A DNA stretch of 64,000 bases, taken from NCBI GenBank assembly GCA_045648985.1, contig JAZROZ010000032.1, forward strand, positions 23,961-87,960, given 5' to 3'. Positions 8,779-16,192 of this stretch are shown here, in pieces. The notes under the pieces are model-generated. The model was not told where the DNA came from and made no database searches. It was given only the letters and a program-made list of their open reading frames with translations. Positions within the stretch are counted from its first letter, which is position 1; each line of letters begins with the position of its first letter. The stretch comes from SIG437 sp045648985. Its GTDB lineage: Bacteria > Bacillota > Clostridia > UBA1381 > UBA9506. Made by a program: the position numbers and the translations under genes.

Positions 8779-9366
8779 ATGAATTTATTTATTGAGCTTT
8801 TGCTCCTTTCTCTTTCAACGATACTTGTTAATAACTTTGTTTTAGTGCAATTTTTAGGATGTTGTCCTTTTTTAGGTGTTTCTAAAAAAGTGGAAACTGC
8901 CGTAGGTATGAGTTTAGCCGTAACATTTGTTATGACAATGGCATCAATCATTACATACTTTGTGCAGACTTATATCCTTGTGGCTTTTAATATTGAATAT
9001 ATGCAAACTGTTGCATTTATCTTGGTTATTGCCGTTTTAGTACAATTTGTTGAAATGGTATTGGCAAAATTTTTACCTTCACTATATAACAGTCTTGGAA
9101 TTTATCTTCCTCTTATAACAACAAACTGTGCAGTATTAGGTGTTGCAATTTCAAATGTACAGAAAGGCTTTGACTTTATTCACTCTGCAGTCTATGGTTT
9201 TTCAGGCGGACTTTCTTTTATGCTTGCAATCGTACTTTTTGCAGGTGTTCGTGAGCGCTTACAAAATGCAGATATACCAAAAGCTTTACAAGGTTTTCCT
9301 ATTGCTTTAATCACAGCAGGGCTGATTGCAATGGCATTTTTAGGCTTTTCCGGTATTAAATTTTAA
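8779..9366 (+). CDS. rnfA: Rnf complex subunit RnfA
   Basis: 195 residues, six hydrophobic helices, the inverted-topology partner of RnfE. VNNFVLVQFLGCCPFLGVSK at the N-terminus and IYLPLITTNCAVLGVA near 110 carry the conserved Cys residues. It starts immediately after the rnfE stop, with GGAGG inside the rnfE end. Confidence 0.95.
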   Translation: MNLFIELLLLSLSTILVNNFVLVQFLGCCPFLGVSKKVETAVGMSLAVTFVMTMASIITYFVQTYILVAFNIEYMQTVAFILVIAVLVQFVEMVLAKFLPSLYNSLGIYLPLITTNCAVLGVAISNVQKGFDFIHSAVYGFSGGLSFMLAIVLFAGVRERLQNADIPKALQGFPIALITAGLIAMAFLGFSGIKF

Positions 9367-9378
9367 GGAGGTATCCCG

Positions 9379-10164
9379 ATGGAGATTTTTACACCTGTCA
9401 TAGCTCTTGGAGTTTTAGGTTTAATATTTGGTGCTCTTTTGGGAGTTGCCGCTAAGAAATTAAAAGTAGAAGTTGACGAAAGAATAGAACAAATCACAGA
9501 ATTGCTCCCCGGTGCAAACTGCGGCGGATGTGGTTTTGCAGGCTGTGGTGGTTTAGCAAAGGCAATAATTGAATCTCAAGCTGACTCTTCTTTGTGCAGC
9601 AGTTGTAGTGAGGAAAACCTAAAAAAGATTTCCCAAATCACAGGAAAATCATCTAAAAAACGTGAAAAACGTATTGCATATGTAATGTGTAGCGGAAAGA
9701 CAGATATTTGCCAAACCAGGTTTATTTATCAAGGTATAAAAGATTGTAATTCGGCATTAAGATATGCAAACGGTGCTAAAGCTTGTGACTATGCCTGTCT
9801 TGGATATGGTACTTGTGTTAAAGCTTGTAAATTCGGCGCTCTTTCCATAATTGATGGTATTGCTGCCATTAACCAATCACTTTGCACAGGTTGCGGAGCC
9901 TGCATTAAAGTTTGCCCGAGAAATGTAATTAAACTGATACCTGACAAAAAAACATCCATTGTTTTATGCTCGTCAAAAGACAGAGGCGCCAAAGTGAAAA
10001 ACATCTGCTCTGTCGGTTGTATTGGTTGCAGCCTTTGTGTAAAGGAATGTAAAGAAGATGCTATTACAGTAACTGATAATCTTGCCACAATCGACTATAA
10101 TAAATGTAATGCGTGCGGCGACTGCATTTTGAAATGTCCTAAGAAAATAATAACTCTCAAATAA
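9379..10164 (+). CDS. rnfB: Rnf complex subunit RnfB (ferredoxin-type)
   Basis: 261 residues. One N-terminal membrane helix is followed by the Fis-like cluster motif LLPGANCGGCGFAGCGGLA (near 45) and then several ferredoxin motifs: ACLGYGTCVKAC, CTGCGACIKVCP, CSVGCIGCSLCVKEC and CNACGDCILKCP. RnfB is the entry point for electrons from reduced ferredoxin. Last gene of the rnfCDGEAB operon (the usual clostridial order). Its stop codon lies inside a long hairpin. Confidence 0.95.
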   Translation: MEIFTPVIALGVLGLIFGALLGVAAKKLKVEVDERIEQITELLPGANCGGCGFAGCGGLAKAIIESQADSSLCSSCSEENLKKISQITGKSSKKREKRIAYVMCSGKTDICQTRFIYQGIKDCNSALRYANGAKACDYACLGYGTCVKACKFGALSIIDGIAAINQSLCTGCGACIKVCPRNVIKLIPDKKTSIVLCSSKDRGAKVKNICSVGCIGCSLCVKECKEDAITVTDNLATIDYNKCNACGDCILKCPKKIITLK

Positions 10165-10206
10165 GTGAAAGAGTCATTGACAACTGTCAATGACTCTTTC
10201 ACTTAT
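10161..10206. terminator. 21-bp perfect hairpin at the end of the rnf operon
   Basis: Bases 10161-10181 pair perfectly with 10186-10206 around an AACT loop, and the stem includes the rnfB stop. The following sequence has only a weak T-run, so this may end transcription or be an RNA-processing/stability stem rather than a classic terminator. Confidence 0.65.
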
Positions 10207-10242
10207 TATCGTATTTTGCATAATATGTATCGAGGTGATTCT

Positions 10243-10599
10243 ATGTTTTCGCAAATACTAACCGATACACTTTTAATCTTTCTTATTACATATTCAATAG
10301 TTGATATACTGACACGATTATTAGGTATGATAGAGCGTAATTGTGAGTCATGTACCCAAAACCTAAAACTGCTGTTTTATATCGAGTCTGCTGATAATCT
10401 AGAAAATCACATAAGAGGCTGCGCTAAAAAAGCATCGAGCATCAAGAGTGAATTTGTACTCATTTTAAAAGATGAATCCGAAGAAATCAATAGCATTATA
10501 GAAAAGCTGAAATCAGAACTACCCTATCTCAAAATCATAAAAACAGATGCAGATGCTATCGATCAAATATTTGAGGGTATTTCTTCAAAAGGCGCATAA
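10243..10599 (+). CDS. Small protein of unknown function with N-terminal membrane helix
   Basis: 118 residues from ATG at 10243 after GAGGTGAT; a longer upstream reading would only translate the rnf hairpin. Residues 5-25 (TDTLLIFLITYSIVDILTRL) form a membrane helix; the rest is soluble and charged, with a CESC pair and FVLILKDESEEINSIIEKL, predicted alpha/beta. I do not recognise the family. The last 44 bases overlap the end of queT on the other strand. The gene could be read from its own promoter or through the rnf hairpin. Confidence 0.6.
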   Translation: MFSQILTDTLLIFLITYSIVDILTRLLGMIERNCESCTQNLKLLFYIESADNLENHIRGCAKKASSIKSEFVLILKDESEEINSIIEKLKSELPYLKIIKTDADAIDQIFEGISSKGA

Positions 10600-11029
10600 G
10601 AGGATATCCTATTAAAAAGCAAACCACCATCTCGCCAATGCCTACAGTCAAAATATTAAACAGTAATGCTCCTTCATTTGGTGCAATATAGTAAATCATT
10701 GAGCCAACCATTAATGCATTAAAAAATACAGGTGAAAATAGAGCTAAAAATGTATTCTTTTTAAATGCTCTTGTAAATAACGCAGCTAAAAGTGTCGCTA
10801 ATGTTCCAAATATTATATCTAAAGGACCATTTCCACCCATTAAGTTTGCCAAGGCGCATCCTATTGTAAGTCCCGGCACTGCAGCAGGTGTAAAAATGGG
10901 CAGAATTGTCAGTGCTTCTGAAATTCTGAATTGAACTGCGCCATATGATATTACGTAAAACCCCATCGTAAGTGCCGCATAAAGTGCCGCTATTACGGCT
11001 GATGTTATTAAAAATTTTGTATTTTTCAT
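10556..11029 (-). CDS. queT: QueT-family queuosine-precursor transporter (ECF S component)
   Basis: 157 residues from ATG at 11029, after GGGGGA. About five to six hydrophobic helices. The conserved ALYAALTMGFYVISYGAVQF, RISEALTILPIFTPAAVPGL and GNGPLDIIFGTLATLLAAL are typical of QueT. QueT is the substrate-binding membrane subunit of an energy-coupling-factor importer for queuosine precursors. It lies 19 bases downstream of nifU, so it is probably carried on the isc transcript. No preQ1 riboswitch can fit in that gap. Confidence 0.85.
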   Translation of the reverse strand: MKNTKFLITSAVIAALYAALTMGFYVISYGAVQFRISEALTILPIFTPAAVPGLTIGCALANLMGGNGPLDIIFGTLATLLAALFTRAFKKNTFLALFSPVFFNALMVGSMIYYIAPNEGALLFNILTVGIGEMVVCFLIGYPLMRLLKKYPQIFDR

Positions 11030-11048
11030 TTCTGTCCCCCAAAAATGA

Positions 11049-11474
11049 TTAATGTCCGCTGCAGCTTGAACAACAGCCTGAGCATTTTCTTTTTGGAGTA
11101 TATTCGATGCCTTGTTTTTCAAAATAGTCCATAATTGCAGCTTCTACTGCTTCTTCAGCTAAAACTGAACAATGAACTTTAGCAGGCGGAAGTCCGTCTA
11201 ATGCTTCCATAACTGCTTTATTTGTAAGCTCCAAAGCCTCTTCTACAGTTTTTCCTTTTACCATTTCAGTAGCCATTGAGCTTGTTGCAACAGCTGCACC
11301 GCAACCAAATGTCTTAAACTTACAATCAACAATTACGTTATTTTCAATTTTAAGATATATCTTCATTATATCTCCGCATTTAGCATTACCCACTTCGCCA
11401 ATTCCGTCAGCATCAGGAATTTCACCAACGTTTCGCGGGTTTGCAAAATGGTCCATTACTTTTTCACTATACAT
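11049..11474 (-). CDS. nifU: NifU/IscU-type iron-sulfur cluster scaffold
   Basis: 141 residues. The scaffold domain starts MYSEKVMDHFANPRNVGEI and keeps the three cluster-ligand Cys residues in NAKCGD, TFGCGAA and KVHCSVLA, with the usual Asp after the first. A Cys-rich tail, KRKCSGCCSSCSGH, has been added to the C-terminus. It assembles [2Fe-2S] clusters from sulfur delivered by the cysteine desulfurase encoded 14 bases upstream. Many Fe-S proteins in this window (Rnf, Hyd, Hdr/Flx) would depend on it. Confidence 0.93.
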   Translation of the reverse strand: MYSEKVMDHFANPRNVGEIPDADGIGEVGNAKCGDIMKIYLKIENNVIVDCKFKTFGCGAAVATSSMATEMVKGKTVEEALELTNKAVMEALDGLPPAKVHCSVLAEEAVEAAIMDYFEKQGIEYTPKRKCSGCCSSCSGH

Positions 11475-11488
11475 AATCTTTACTCCTT

Positions 11489-12661
11489 TTATTTATTAAC
11501 TCTCTCGTAAAGAGGTGACATTTCTCTTAATCTTTGCACAATATCGGGCAGTTTTGATAAAACATAATCTATATCTTCTTCCGTGTTTATATCTCCTATG
11601 CTGAGTCTTAGCGAGCCGTGTGCAATCTCGTGAGGAAGCCCGATTGCAAGAAGCACATGTGATGGGTCTAAAGATCCGCTTGTACAAGCAGAGCCGCTTG
11701 ATGCCGCTATTTTGTTTAAATCAAGCATCAAAAGCAGCGCTTCACCCTCTATAAACTGGAATGAAAAATTTACATTTCCCGCCAAACGTTTTTCTCTGTG
11801 TCCGTTTAATCTTATATATGGTATTTTTTCTTCAATCCCCGCTATGAGCTTATCTCTTAAGGCTTTGATTTTTGCAGTTTTTTCAGCTAGGTTTTCTGTT
11901 GCAATAGTAATAGCTTGGGCTAAACCCACAATTCCTGCAACATTTTCCGTTCCTGCTCTTTTTCTTCTTTCCTGACCTCCGCCATGAATGTAGCTATCAA
12001 GTCTTATTCCTTTTTTAATATATAAAGCACCGATTCCCTTGGGACCACCGAATTTATGAGCAGACATTGAAAGCATATCTATATTTTGCTCTTTAACATC
12101 TATATCAATCATTCCTATTGCCTGAACTGCATCTGTGTGAAACACAATTTTTTTCTCTCTTGCAATTTCACCAATCTCGGCAATTGGTTGAATTGTACCT
12201 ATTTCGTTATTGGCAGTCATTACCGTGATTAAAATCGTATCGTCTTTGATTGCAGCTTTTAAATCATCAATACTGATTAAGCCATCACTATCAACAGGAA
12301 GATACGTCACGCTATATCCTTGTTTTTCTAAAAACTGGAGTGTATGAAGGACAGCATGATGTTCAATTTTTGTTGATATAATATGTTTTCCTTTAGATAC
12401 ATAGGACTCTGCGATTCCTTTAATTGCCCAGTTGTCAGCTTCAGAGCCAGAGCCTGTGAAATATATTTCGCTTGCATCGGCACCGATTGCTTTTGCAACC
12501 TTTTCCCTTGCTTTTTCTAAAGCTTCTTTTGCCATACGGCCTGTTTTATATATTGAAGATGCGTTACCGAAATTTTCTGTAAAATACGGAAGCATTGCAT
12601 CTAAAACTTCTTTTTTAACAGGTGTTGTAGCACTGTTATCAAGATATACAGTTCTTTCCAT
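11489..12661 (-). CDS. iscS: Cysteine desulfurase (NifS/IscS class)
   Basis: 390 residues. A class V PLP enzyme: YLDNSATTPV at the N-terminus, TGSGSEADNWAI near 70, HTDAVQAIG near 175, the PLP lysine in SMSAHKFGGPKGIG near 205, GTENVAGIVGLAQA near 238, and the mobile catalytic Cys loop SSGSACTSGSLDPSHVL near 325. The short SACTSG loop with long flanks is the IscS/NifS type. It supplies sulfane sulfur to NifU. First gene of the iscS-nifU-queT operon. Confidence 0.95.
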   Translation of the reverse strand: MERTVYLDNSATTPVKKEVLDAMLPYFTENFGNASSIYKTGRMAKEALEKAREKVAKAIGADASEIYFTGSGSEADNWAIKGIAESYVSKGKHIISTKIEHHAVLHTLQFLEKQGYSVTYLPVDSDGLISIDDLKAAIKDDTILITVMTANNEIGTIQPIAEIGEIAREKKIVFHTDAVQAIGMIDIDVKEQNIDMLSMSAHKFGGPKGIGALYIKKGIRLDSYIHGGGQERRKRAGTENVAGIVGLAQAITIATENLAEKTAKIKALRDKLIAGIEEKIPYIRLNGHREKRLAGNVNFSFQFIEGEALLLMLDLNKIAASSGSACTSGSLDPSHVLLAIGLPHEIAHGSLRLSIGDINTEEDIDYVLSKLPDIVQRLREMSPLYERVNK

Positions 12662-12699
12662 TTTGAAACTCTCCTCAGGTTATAATTTGACATTAAATT

Positions 12700-12728
12700 A
12701 TTATACACCATTTTTTTCAAAACTTCAA
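12700..12728 (-). promoter_or_regulatory. sigma-A promoter of iscS-nifU-queT
   Basis: Minus strand TTGAAG (12723-12728), 17 bases, TATAAT (12700-12705), about 40 bases before iscS. Confidence 0.7.
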
Positions 12729-12734
12729 CATAAT

Positions 12735-12998
12735 TTAATTAAAATTCAAAATATCTCCATAAATTCTATTTTTTAAAATATTAGCAACATCTTCAGGTGT
12801 TTTATTTAGTGCGTTAATCATCAAAATTCCTGAGTCTGCATTAACACTCTGAGTAAGATTATTATACTGGGCTATACCCAAATTTTGATACACGTACGCA
12901 TCTACTCTTCCCTTAAAGTTATTATCTGCAACTGTAAAGCCTGAACTAATCAGGTAATTTCTAATTTCCCAGAGTCCTTTTTCAACTTCAACAACCAT
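12735..12998 (-). CDS. UPF0180/YkuS-like small protein
   Basis: 87 residues from ATG at 12998, which follows GGAGGT; an upstream TTG would overlap that site. The sequence (VVEVEKGLWEIRNYLISSGF, VDAYVYQNLGI, VNADSGILMINALNKTPEDV) has the pattern of UPF0180: an N-terminal helix, a switch from strand to V-Y/V-V core, and INAxxxTxEEV at the end. Function unknown. It sits between the isc operon and rapZ and is divergent from rapZ. Confidence 0.65.
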   Translation of the reverse strand: MVVEVEKGLWEIRNYLISSGFTVADNNFKGRVDAYVYQNLGIAQYNNLTQSVNADSGILMINALNKTPEDVANILKNRIYGDILNFN

Positions 12999-13054
12999 AT
13001 TTACCTCCAAAAATGTTATATATTGATTATTATGAGCTTTTTTTAAAAAAACCT

Positions 13055-13083
13055 TTTACTTTTTTTAAATAATATGATAAAAT
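13055..13083 (+). promoter_or_regulatory. sigma-A promoter of rapZ
   Basis: TTTACT (13055-13060), 17 bases, TAAAAT (13078-13083). The transcript would start near 13090. Confidence 0.55.
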
Positions 13084-13114
13084 GTTATAGTATATTTTTT
13101 AAGGAGTTGTGAAA

Positions 13115-13969
13115 ATGCAATACGTCGTTGTTACAGGTTTATCAGGAGCAGGAAAAAGCTCTGTTATTCATATTTTAGAAGATATAGGATATTATTGTAT
13201 TGATAATATGCCCCCAACACTTGTGCGCAATTTTATAACTCTTTGTCAAAACTCCAATATGAGCCTCGACAAAATTGCTTTTGTTGTTGATGCAAGAAGC
13301 GGTGAGATTATTAAAAAGCTTGCCAATGAGATTAAGGAAATAAAAAAAAGCGGCGAGCCTTGTGAAGTGATTTTCCTCGAATCGAGTGATGAAGCAATTA
13401 TTAAACGATATAAGGAAACAAGAAGAAAGCATCCTCACGCAAATGATGGAAGAGTTGTTGACGGAATCAAGTTAGAACGCGAACTTCTTTCATCAATCAA
13501 GAAAAAATCAGACTATATTATTGATACATCAGGATTGCTTGCTAGTCAGTTGCGCGAAAAGATTATTGCACTTTTTGATTCACGCAACAAGTATGAAAGT
13601 ATAAATGTTACAATACTTTCCTTTGGTTTTAAGCGTGGTATTCCGCTTGACAGCGACCTTATGCTTGATGTGAGATTTCTTCCCAATCCATTTTACGAAG
13701 AAGATTTAAAAGAACTCACAGGTCTTGACAAAAATGTAAAAGAATATGTTATGCACACGGATGTAGCAAAAGAATTTATCGGCAAAATGCATGATTTAGT
13801 TGAATTTTTGTTACCGCAGTATATCGAAGAAGGCAAACCACAACTTGTGATAGCAATAGGATGTACGGGCGGAAAACACCGTTCTGTTGCACTTGCTGAA
13901 GAACTTGGTGCTTTTTTAAGGAGTAAAAACTATTTTGCAACTGTGTCTCACAGAGATATTAAATTATAA
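13115..13969 (+). CDS. rapZ: RapZ/YvcJ-family nucleotide-binding protein
   Basis: 284 residues from ATG at 13115, eight bases after AAGGAG; a GTG at 13109 is too close to that site. Walker A is TGLSGAGKSS; DNMPPTL and FVVDARSG follow; Walker B-like IFLESSD is near 90; the C-terminal domain has LSFGFKRGIPLDSDLMLDVR, LPNPFY and the strongly conserved IGCTGGKHRSVALAEEL. RapZ binds RNA and metabolites in E. coli and affects glucosamine-6-phosphate synthesis; YvcJ in Bacillus is a GTPase linked to competence. The usual Firmicute neighbours yvcK and whiA are absent; lysA follows 40 bases downstream. Confidence 0.93.
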   Translation: MQYVVVTGLSGAGKSSVIHILEDIGYYCIDNMPPTLVRNFITLCQNSNMSLDKIAFVVDARSGEIIKKLANEIKEIKKSGEPCEVIFLESSDEAIIKRYKETRRKHPHANDGRVVDGIKLERELLSSIKKKSDYIIDTSGLLASQLREKIIALFDSRNKYESINVTILSFGFKRGIPLDSDLMLDVRFLPNPFYEEDLKELTGLDKNVKEYVMHTDVAKEFIGKMHDLVEFLLPQYIEEGKPQLVIAIGCTGGKHRSVALAEELGAFLRSKNYFATVSHRDIKL

Positions 13970-14009
13970 CAGACAAATTCAATGTGATATAAACTAAGGG
14001 GATAAAACA

Positions 14010-15314
14010 ATGCTTTTATATGAAAATCTATCATCAAATGAAAATGGAAATTTAACAATAGGCGGCTATGATGCGACTCTCTTAGCAAAAGAATACGGCA
14101 CTCCCCTATATGTTATGGATGAAAATTTAATCAGAAAGAACTGCAGAATGTATGTTGATGCCTTGAATAAATATTATAATGGCAAAGGTATGATTTTATA
14201 TGCGAGCAAGGCTTTCTGCAATTTAGCAATGTGCAAAATTATAAAAGAAGAAGGTATGGGAATAGATGTTGTTTCAGGCGGTGAGCTTTATACTGCTAAG
14301 CTCTCCGATTTCCCAATGGAGAAAGTCTATTTTCACGGCAATAATAAAACAGAAGATGAATTAAGGCTTGCGCTTTCATACGGAGTCGGAAGAATTGTGG
14401 TTGATAATATATATGAACTCGAAACGCTTGATAGGCTCTCAAAAGAAATGAACAAAAAGGCTAATATTCTCTTTAGAATTAAGCCGGGAATCGATGCTCA
14501 TACTCATGACTTTATTATGACAGGTCAGATTGATTCTAAATTTGGTACGGCTTTAGAAACGGGCGAAGCTTTCCAGATTATTAAAAAAGCAAGCGAACTT
14601 GAAAATATTAATATTGTTGGCTTGCATTGTCATATTGGCTCGCAGATATTCGATATTTCACCATTTAAGAGTGCAGCTGAAGTTATGCTTTCATTTGTGG
14701 CACAGCTTAAAAATGAATTAAATATAACTATTAAGGAGCTTAACTTGGGTGGTGGATTTGGAATTCAGTATGTACCATCTGATGATCCTGTTTCATATGA
14801 TGAATATATCAGGATTGTCAGCGAAGTATTCAAGGAAACATCAAAAAAACTTGGCATTGAAATGCCAAATGTTTTAATGGAACCTGGCCGTTCAATCGTC
14901 GGCTCTGCAGGGATAACTCTTTATAAAGTTGGTGCAGTTAAGAAAATTCCTGATGTACGTACTTATGTGACAGTTGACGGCGGTATGGCGGACAATCCGA
15001 GATATATTTTATATGGTTCAGAATATGAATTTATGCTTGCAAACAAAGCCATAGCGAAAAAAGATATGACAGTTACAGTTGCAGGGAAATGCTGTGAATC
15101 GGGCGATCTACTCGGCGAAAATGTTAAGCTTCCAAAGGAAACTGAAGTTGGTGATATTTTAGCAGTTTTAGTTACAGGTGCTTACAACTACTCAATGTCA
15201 AGTAACTATAATAGAATTCCACGTCCTGCCGTTGTTATGATTAAAGACGGTGTACCGAGAGTTGTCGTAAAACGCGAAACATATGATGATATTGTCAGAA
15301 ACGATTTATTCTAA
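14010..15314 (+). CDS. lysA: Diaminopimelate decarboxylase
   Basis: 434 residues, AAGGGG before the ATG. A fold-III PLP enzyme: the PLP lysine is in LYASKAFCNLA near 65, with GIDVVSGGEL, FHGNNKTEDELRLAL, GLHCHIGSQIFD near 205, LNLGGGFGI near 245, EPGRSIVG near 290 and the catalytic CCESGDLLGE near 365. It makes lysine from meso-diaminopimelate. It is probably co-transcribed with rapZ and ends at a strong terminator. Confidence 0.96.
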   Translation: MLLYENLSSNENGNLTIGGYDATLLAKEYGTPLYVMDENLIRKNCRMYVDALNKYYNGKGMILYASKAFCNLAMCKIIKEEGMGIDVVSGGELYTAKLSDFPMEKVYFHGNNKTEDELRLALSYGVGRIVVDNIYELETLDRLSKEMNKKANILFRIKPGIDAHTHDFIMTGQIDSKFGTALETGEAFQIIKKASELENINIVGLHCHIGSQIFDISPFKSAAEVMLSFVAQLKNELNITIKELNLGGGFGIQYVPSDDPVSYDEYIRIVSEVFKETSKKLGIEMPNVLMEPGRSIVGSAGITLYKVGAVKKIPDVRTYVTVDGGMADNPRYILYGSEYEFMLANKAIAKKDMTVTVAGKCCESGDLLGENVKLPKETEVGDILAVLVTGAYNYSMSSNYNRIPRPAVVMIKDGVPRVVVKRETYDDIVRNDLF

Positions 15315-15325
15315 AAATATACAAT

Positions 15326-15360
15326 AAGGCTGCAAATTATGGATTTGCAGCCTTTCTTTA
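15326..15360. terminator. Terminator between lysA and the spoIIQ-like gene
   Basis: An 11-bp perfect stem, AAGGCTGCAAA (15326-15336) with its complement (15344-15354), followed by TTTCTTTAT. It lies between convergent genes and may serve both. Confidence 0.8.
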
Positions 15361-15362
15361 TC

Positions 15363-16082
15363 TCAATTTGTGATATTTATATAATCCTCAGGATTAACAT
15401 ATTCTCCGTCTTTCAAAATCGAAAAGTGAAGATGTGCTTCTTCCAAAAGCTCTCCCTTTGCTGTATTTCCTACACATCCAATACAATTCCCGCCCTTAAT
15501 TTCCTTTCCTATGCTTACCATATCTCCGCCCGCCATATTTGAATACTCTGTTTTTATTTCCTCGTTGTGTGCTATTATTATTGTTGTGCCAAGTAAATTA
15601 TCTTCATAGATTTTTTCAACAACGCCGTCTGCTGCTGCATAAACAGAGTCACCTAGTGTACACTTGATGTCTACTCCATTATGGACTCTGAAATCACCCA
15701 TTGTTTTTGATTTTATAGGCTTGTCTGCTGAAAACCTTTTCAGCAAACTTCCCACACAAGGCTGTGTAAAGGTTAATTCATTTACATTAGTAATCTCTGT
15801 ACTGCTTACAGGCTTTACATCTTCTTGTGTATCAATTTCTTTATTATACTCTTTAGTTTCAATTTTTGGTTCTTCGCTATGCTTACTTTCAATTTCCTGG
15901 TTAAAGTCCTCTGCAATAGGCATTTTTACAATGTTTTTATTTATTTCAAATACTGATTGCGAAACTTTTTTTACTGCAGCAAAAGATAAAATGCCAATAG
16001 AAAGACTGATTAAACACGTAACTGCATACACCTTTAAAAAACGGGTGTTTTTCTCCTTTTTGTTGTTTTTATTTTTCTTCAT
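15363..16082 (-). CDS. spoIIQ: SpoIIQ-like membrane-anchored M23 (LytM) peptidase
   Basis: 239 residues from ATG at 16082 after GGGAGGAG. A basic N-terminus is followed by one membrane helix (about 20-40), a low-complexity charged linker, and a C-terminal LytM domain. Zinc ligands are complete: HNGVD (HxxxD) and HLHF (HxH), unlike Bacillus SpoIIQ, which has lost catalysis. The architecture and length fit SpoIIQ, the forespore half of the channel with SpoIIIAH. The promoter resembles a sigma-F/G element. A generic wall M23 peptidase remains possible. Confidence 0.65.
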   Translation of the reverse strand: MKKNKNNKKEKNTRFLKVYAVTCLISLSIGILSFAAVKKVSQSVFEINKNIVKMPIAEDFNQEIESKHSEEPKIETKEYNKEIDTQEDVKPVSSTEITNVNELTFTQPCVGSLLKRFSADKPIKSKTMGDFRVHNGVDIKCTLGDSVYAAADGVVEKIYEDNLLGTTIIIAHNEEIKTEYSNMAGGDMVSIGKEIKGGNCIGCVGNTAKGELLEEAHLHFSILKDGEYVNPEDYINITN

Positions 16083-16110
16083 GTTACTCCTCCCAAAATT
16101 ATATATCTTT

Positions 16111-16139
16111 AAATTTACCAAAAATTATCAATTTTATTC
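16111..16139 (-). promoter_or_regulatory. Candidate forespore (sigma-F/G) promoter of the spoIIQ-like gene
   Basis: Minus strand GAATA (16135-16139), 15 bases, GGTAAATTT (16111-16119). Sigma-F/G consensus is about GYATA, 15-16 bases, GGNNANANT; there is one mismatch in each half. No good sigma-A site was seen here. Confidence 0.4.
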
Positions 16140-16165
16140 ACAGAATTTATTTTTGGGCATATAAT
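16137..16165 (+). promoter_or_regulatory. Promoter of the M14 peptidase gene
   Basis: TTCACA (16137-16142), 17 bases, TATAAT (16160-16165). It overlaps the divergent forespore-type element. The same bases contain AC-16-CATATAATA, a fair sigma-K/E match, so the sigma factor is ambiguous. Confidence 0.6.
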
Positions 16166-16192
16166 ATTGATAATAATAAAGGAGGAATAACT

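Noticed and set aside
8226..8951. A 241-codon open frame on the minus strand over rnfE and rnfA
   Set aside because: It lies fully opposite well-conserved rnfE/rnfA, has no ribosome site, and its composition (Pro, Ile, Thr, Lys rich) is that of a coding shadow.
10165..10242. A 5' extension of the small gene after rnfB, starting with the codons of the hairpin
   Set aside because: The extension only translates the 21-bp hairpin. ATG at 10243 with GAGGTGAT is a much better start.
11030..11048. preQ1 riboswitch upstream of queT
   Set aside because: Only 19 bases separate nifU and queT. There is no room for the aptamer.
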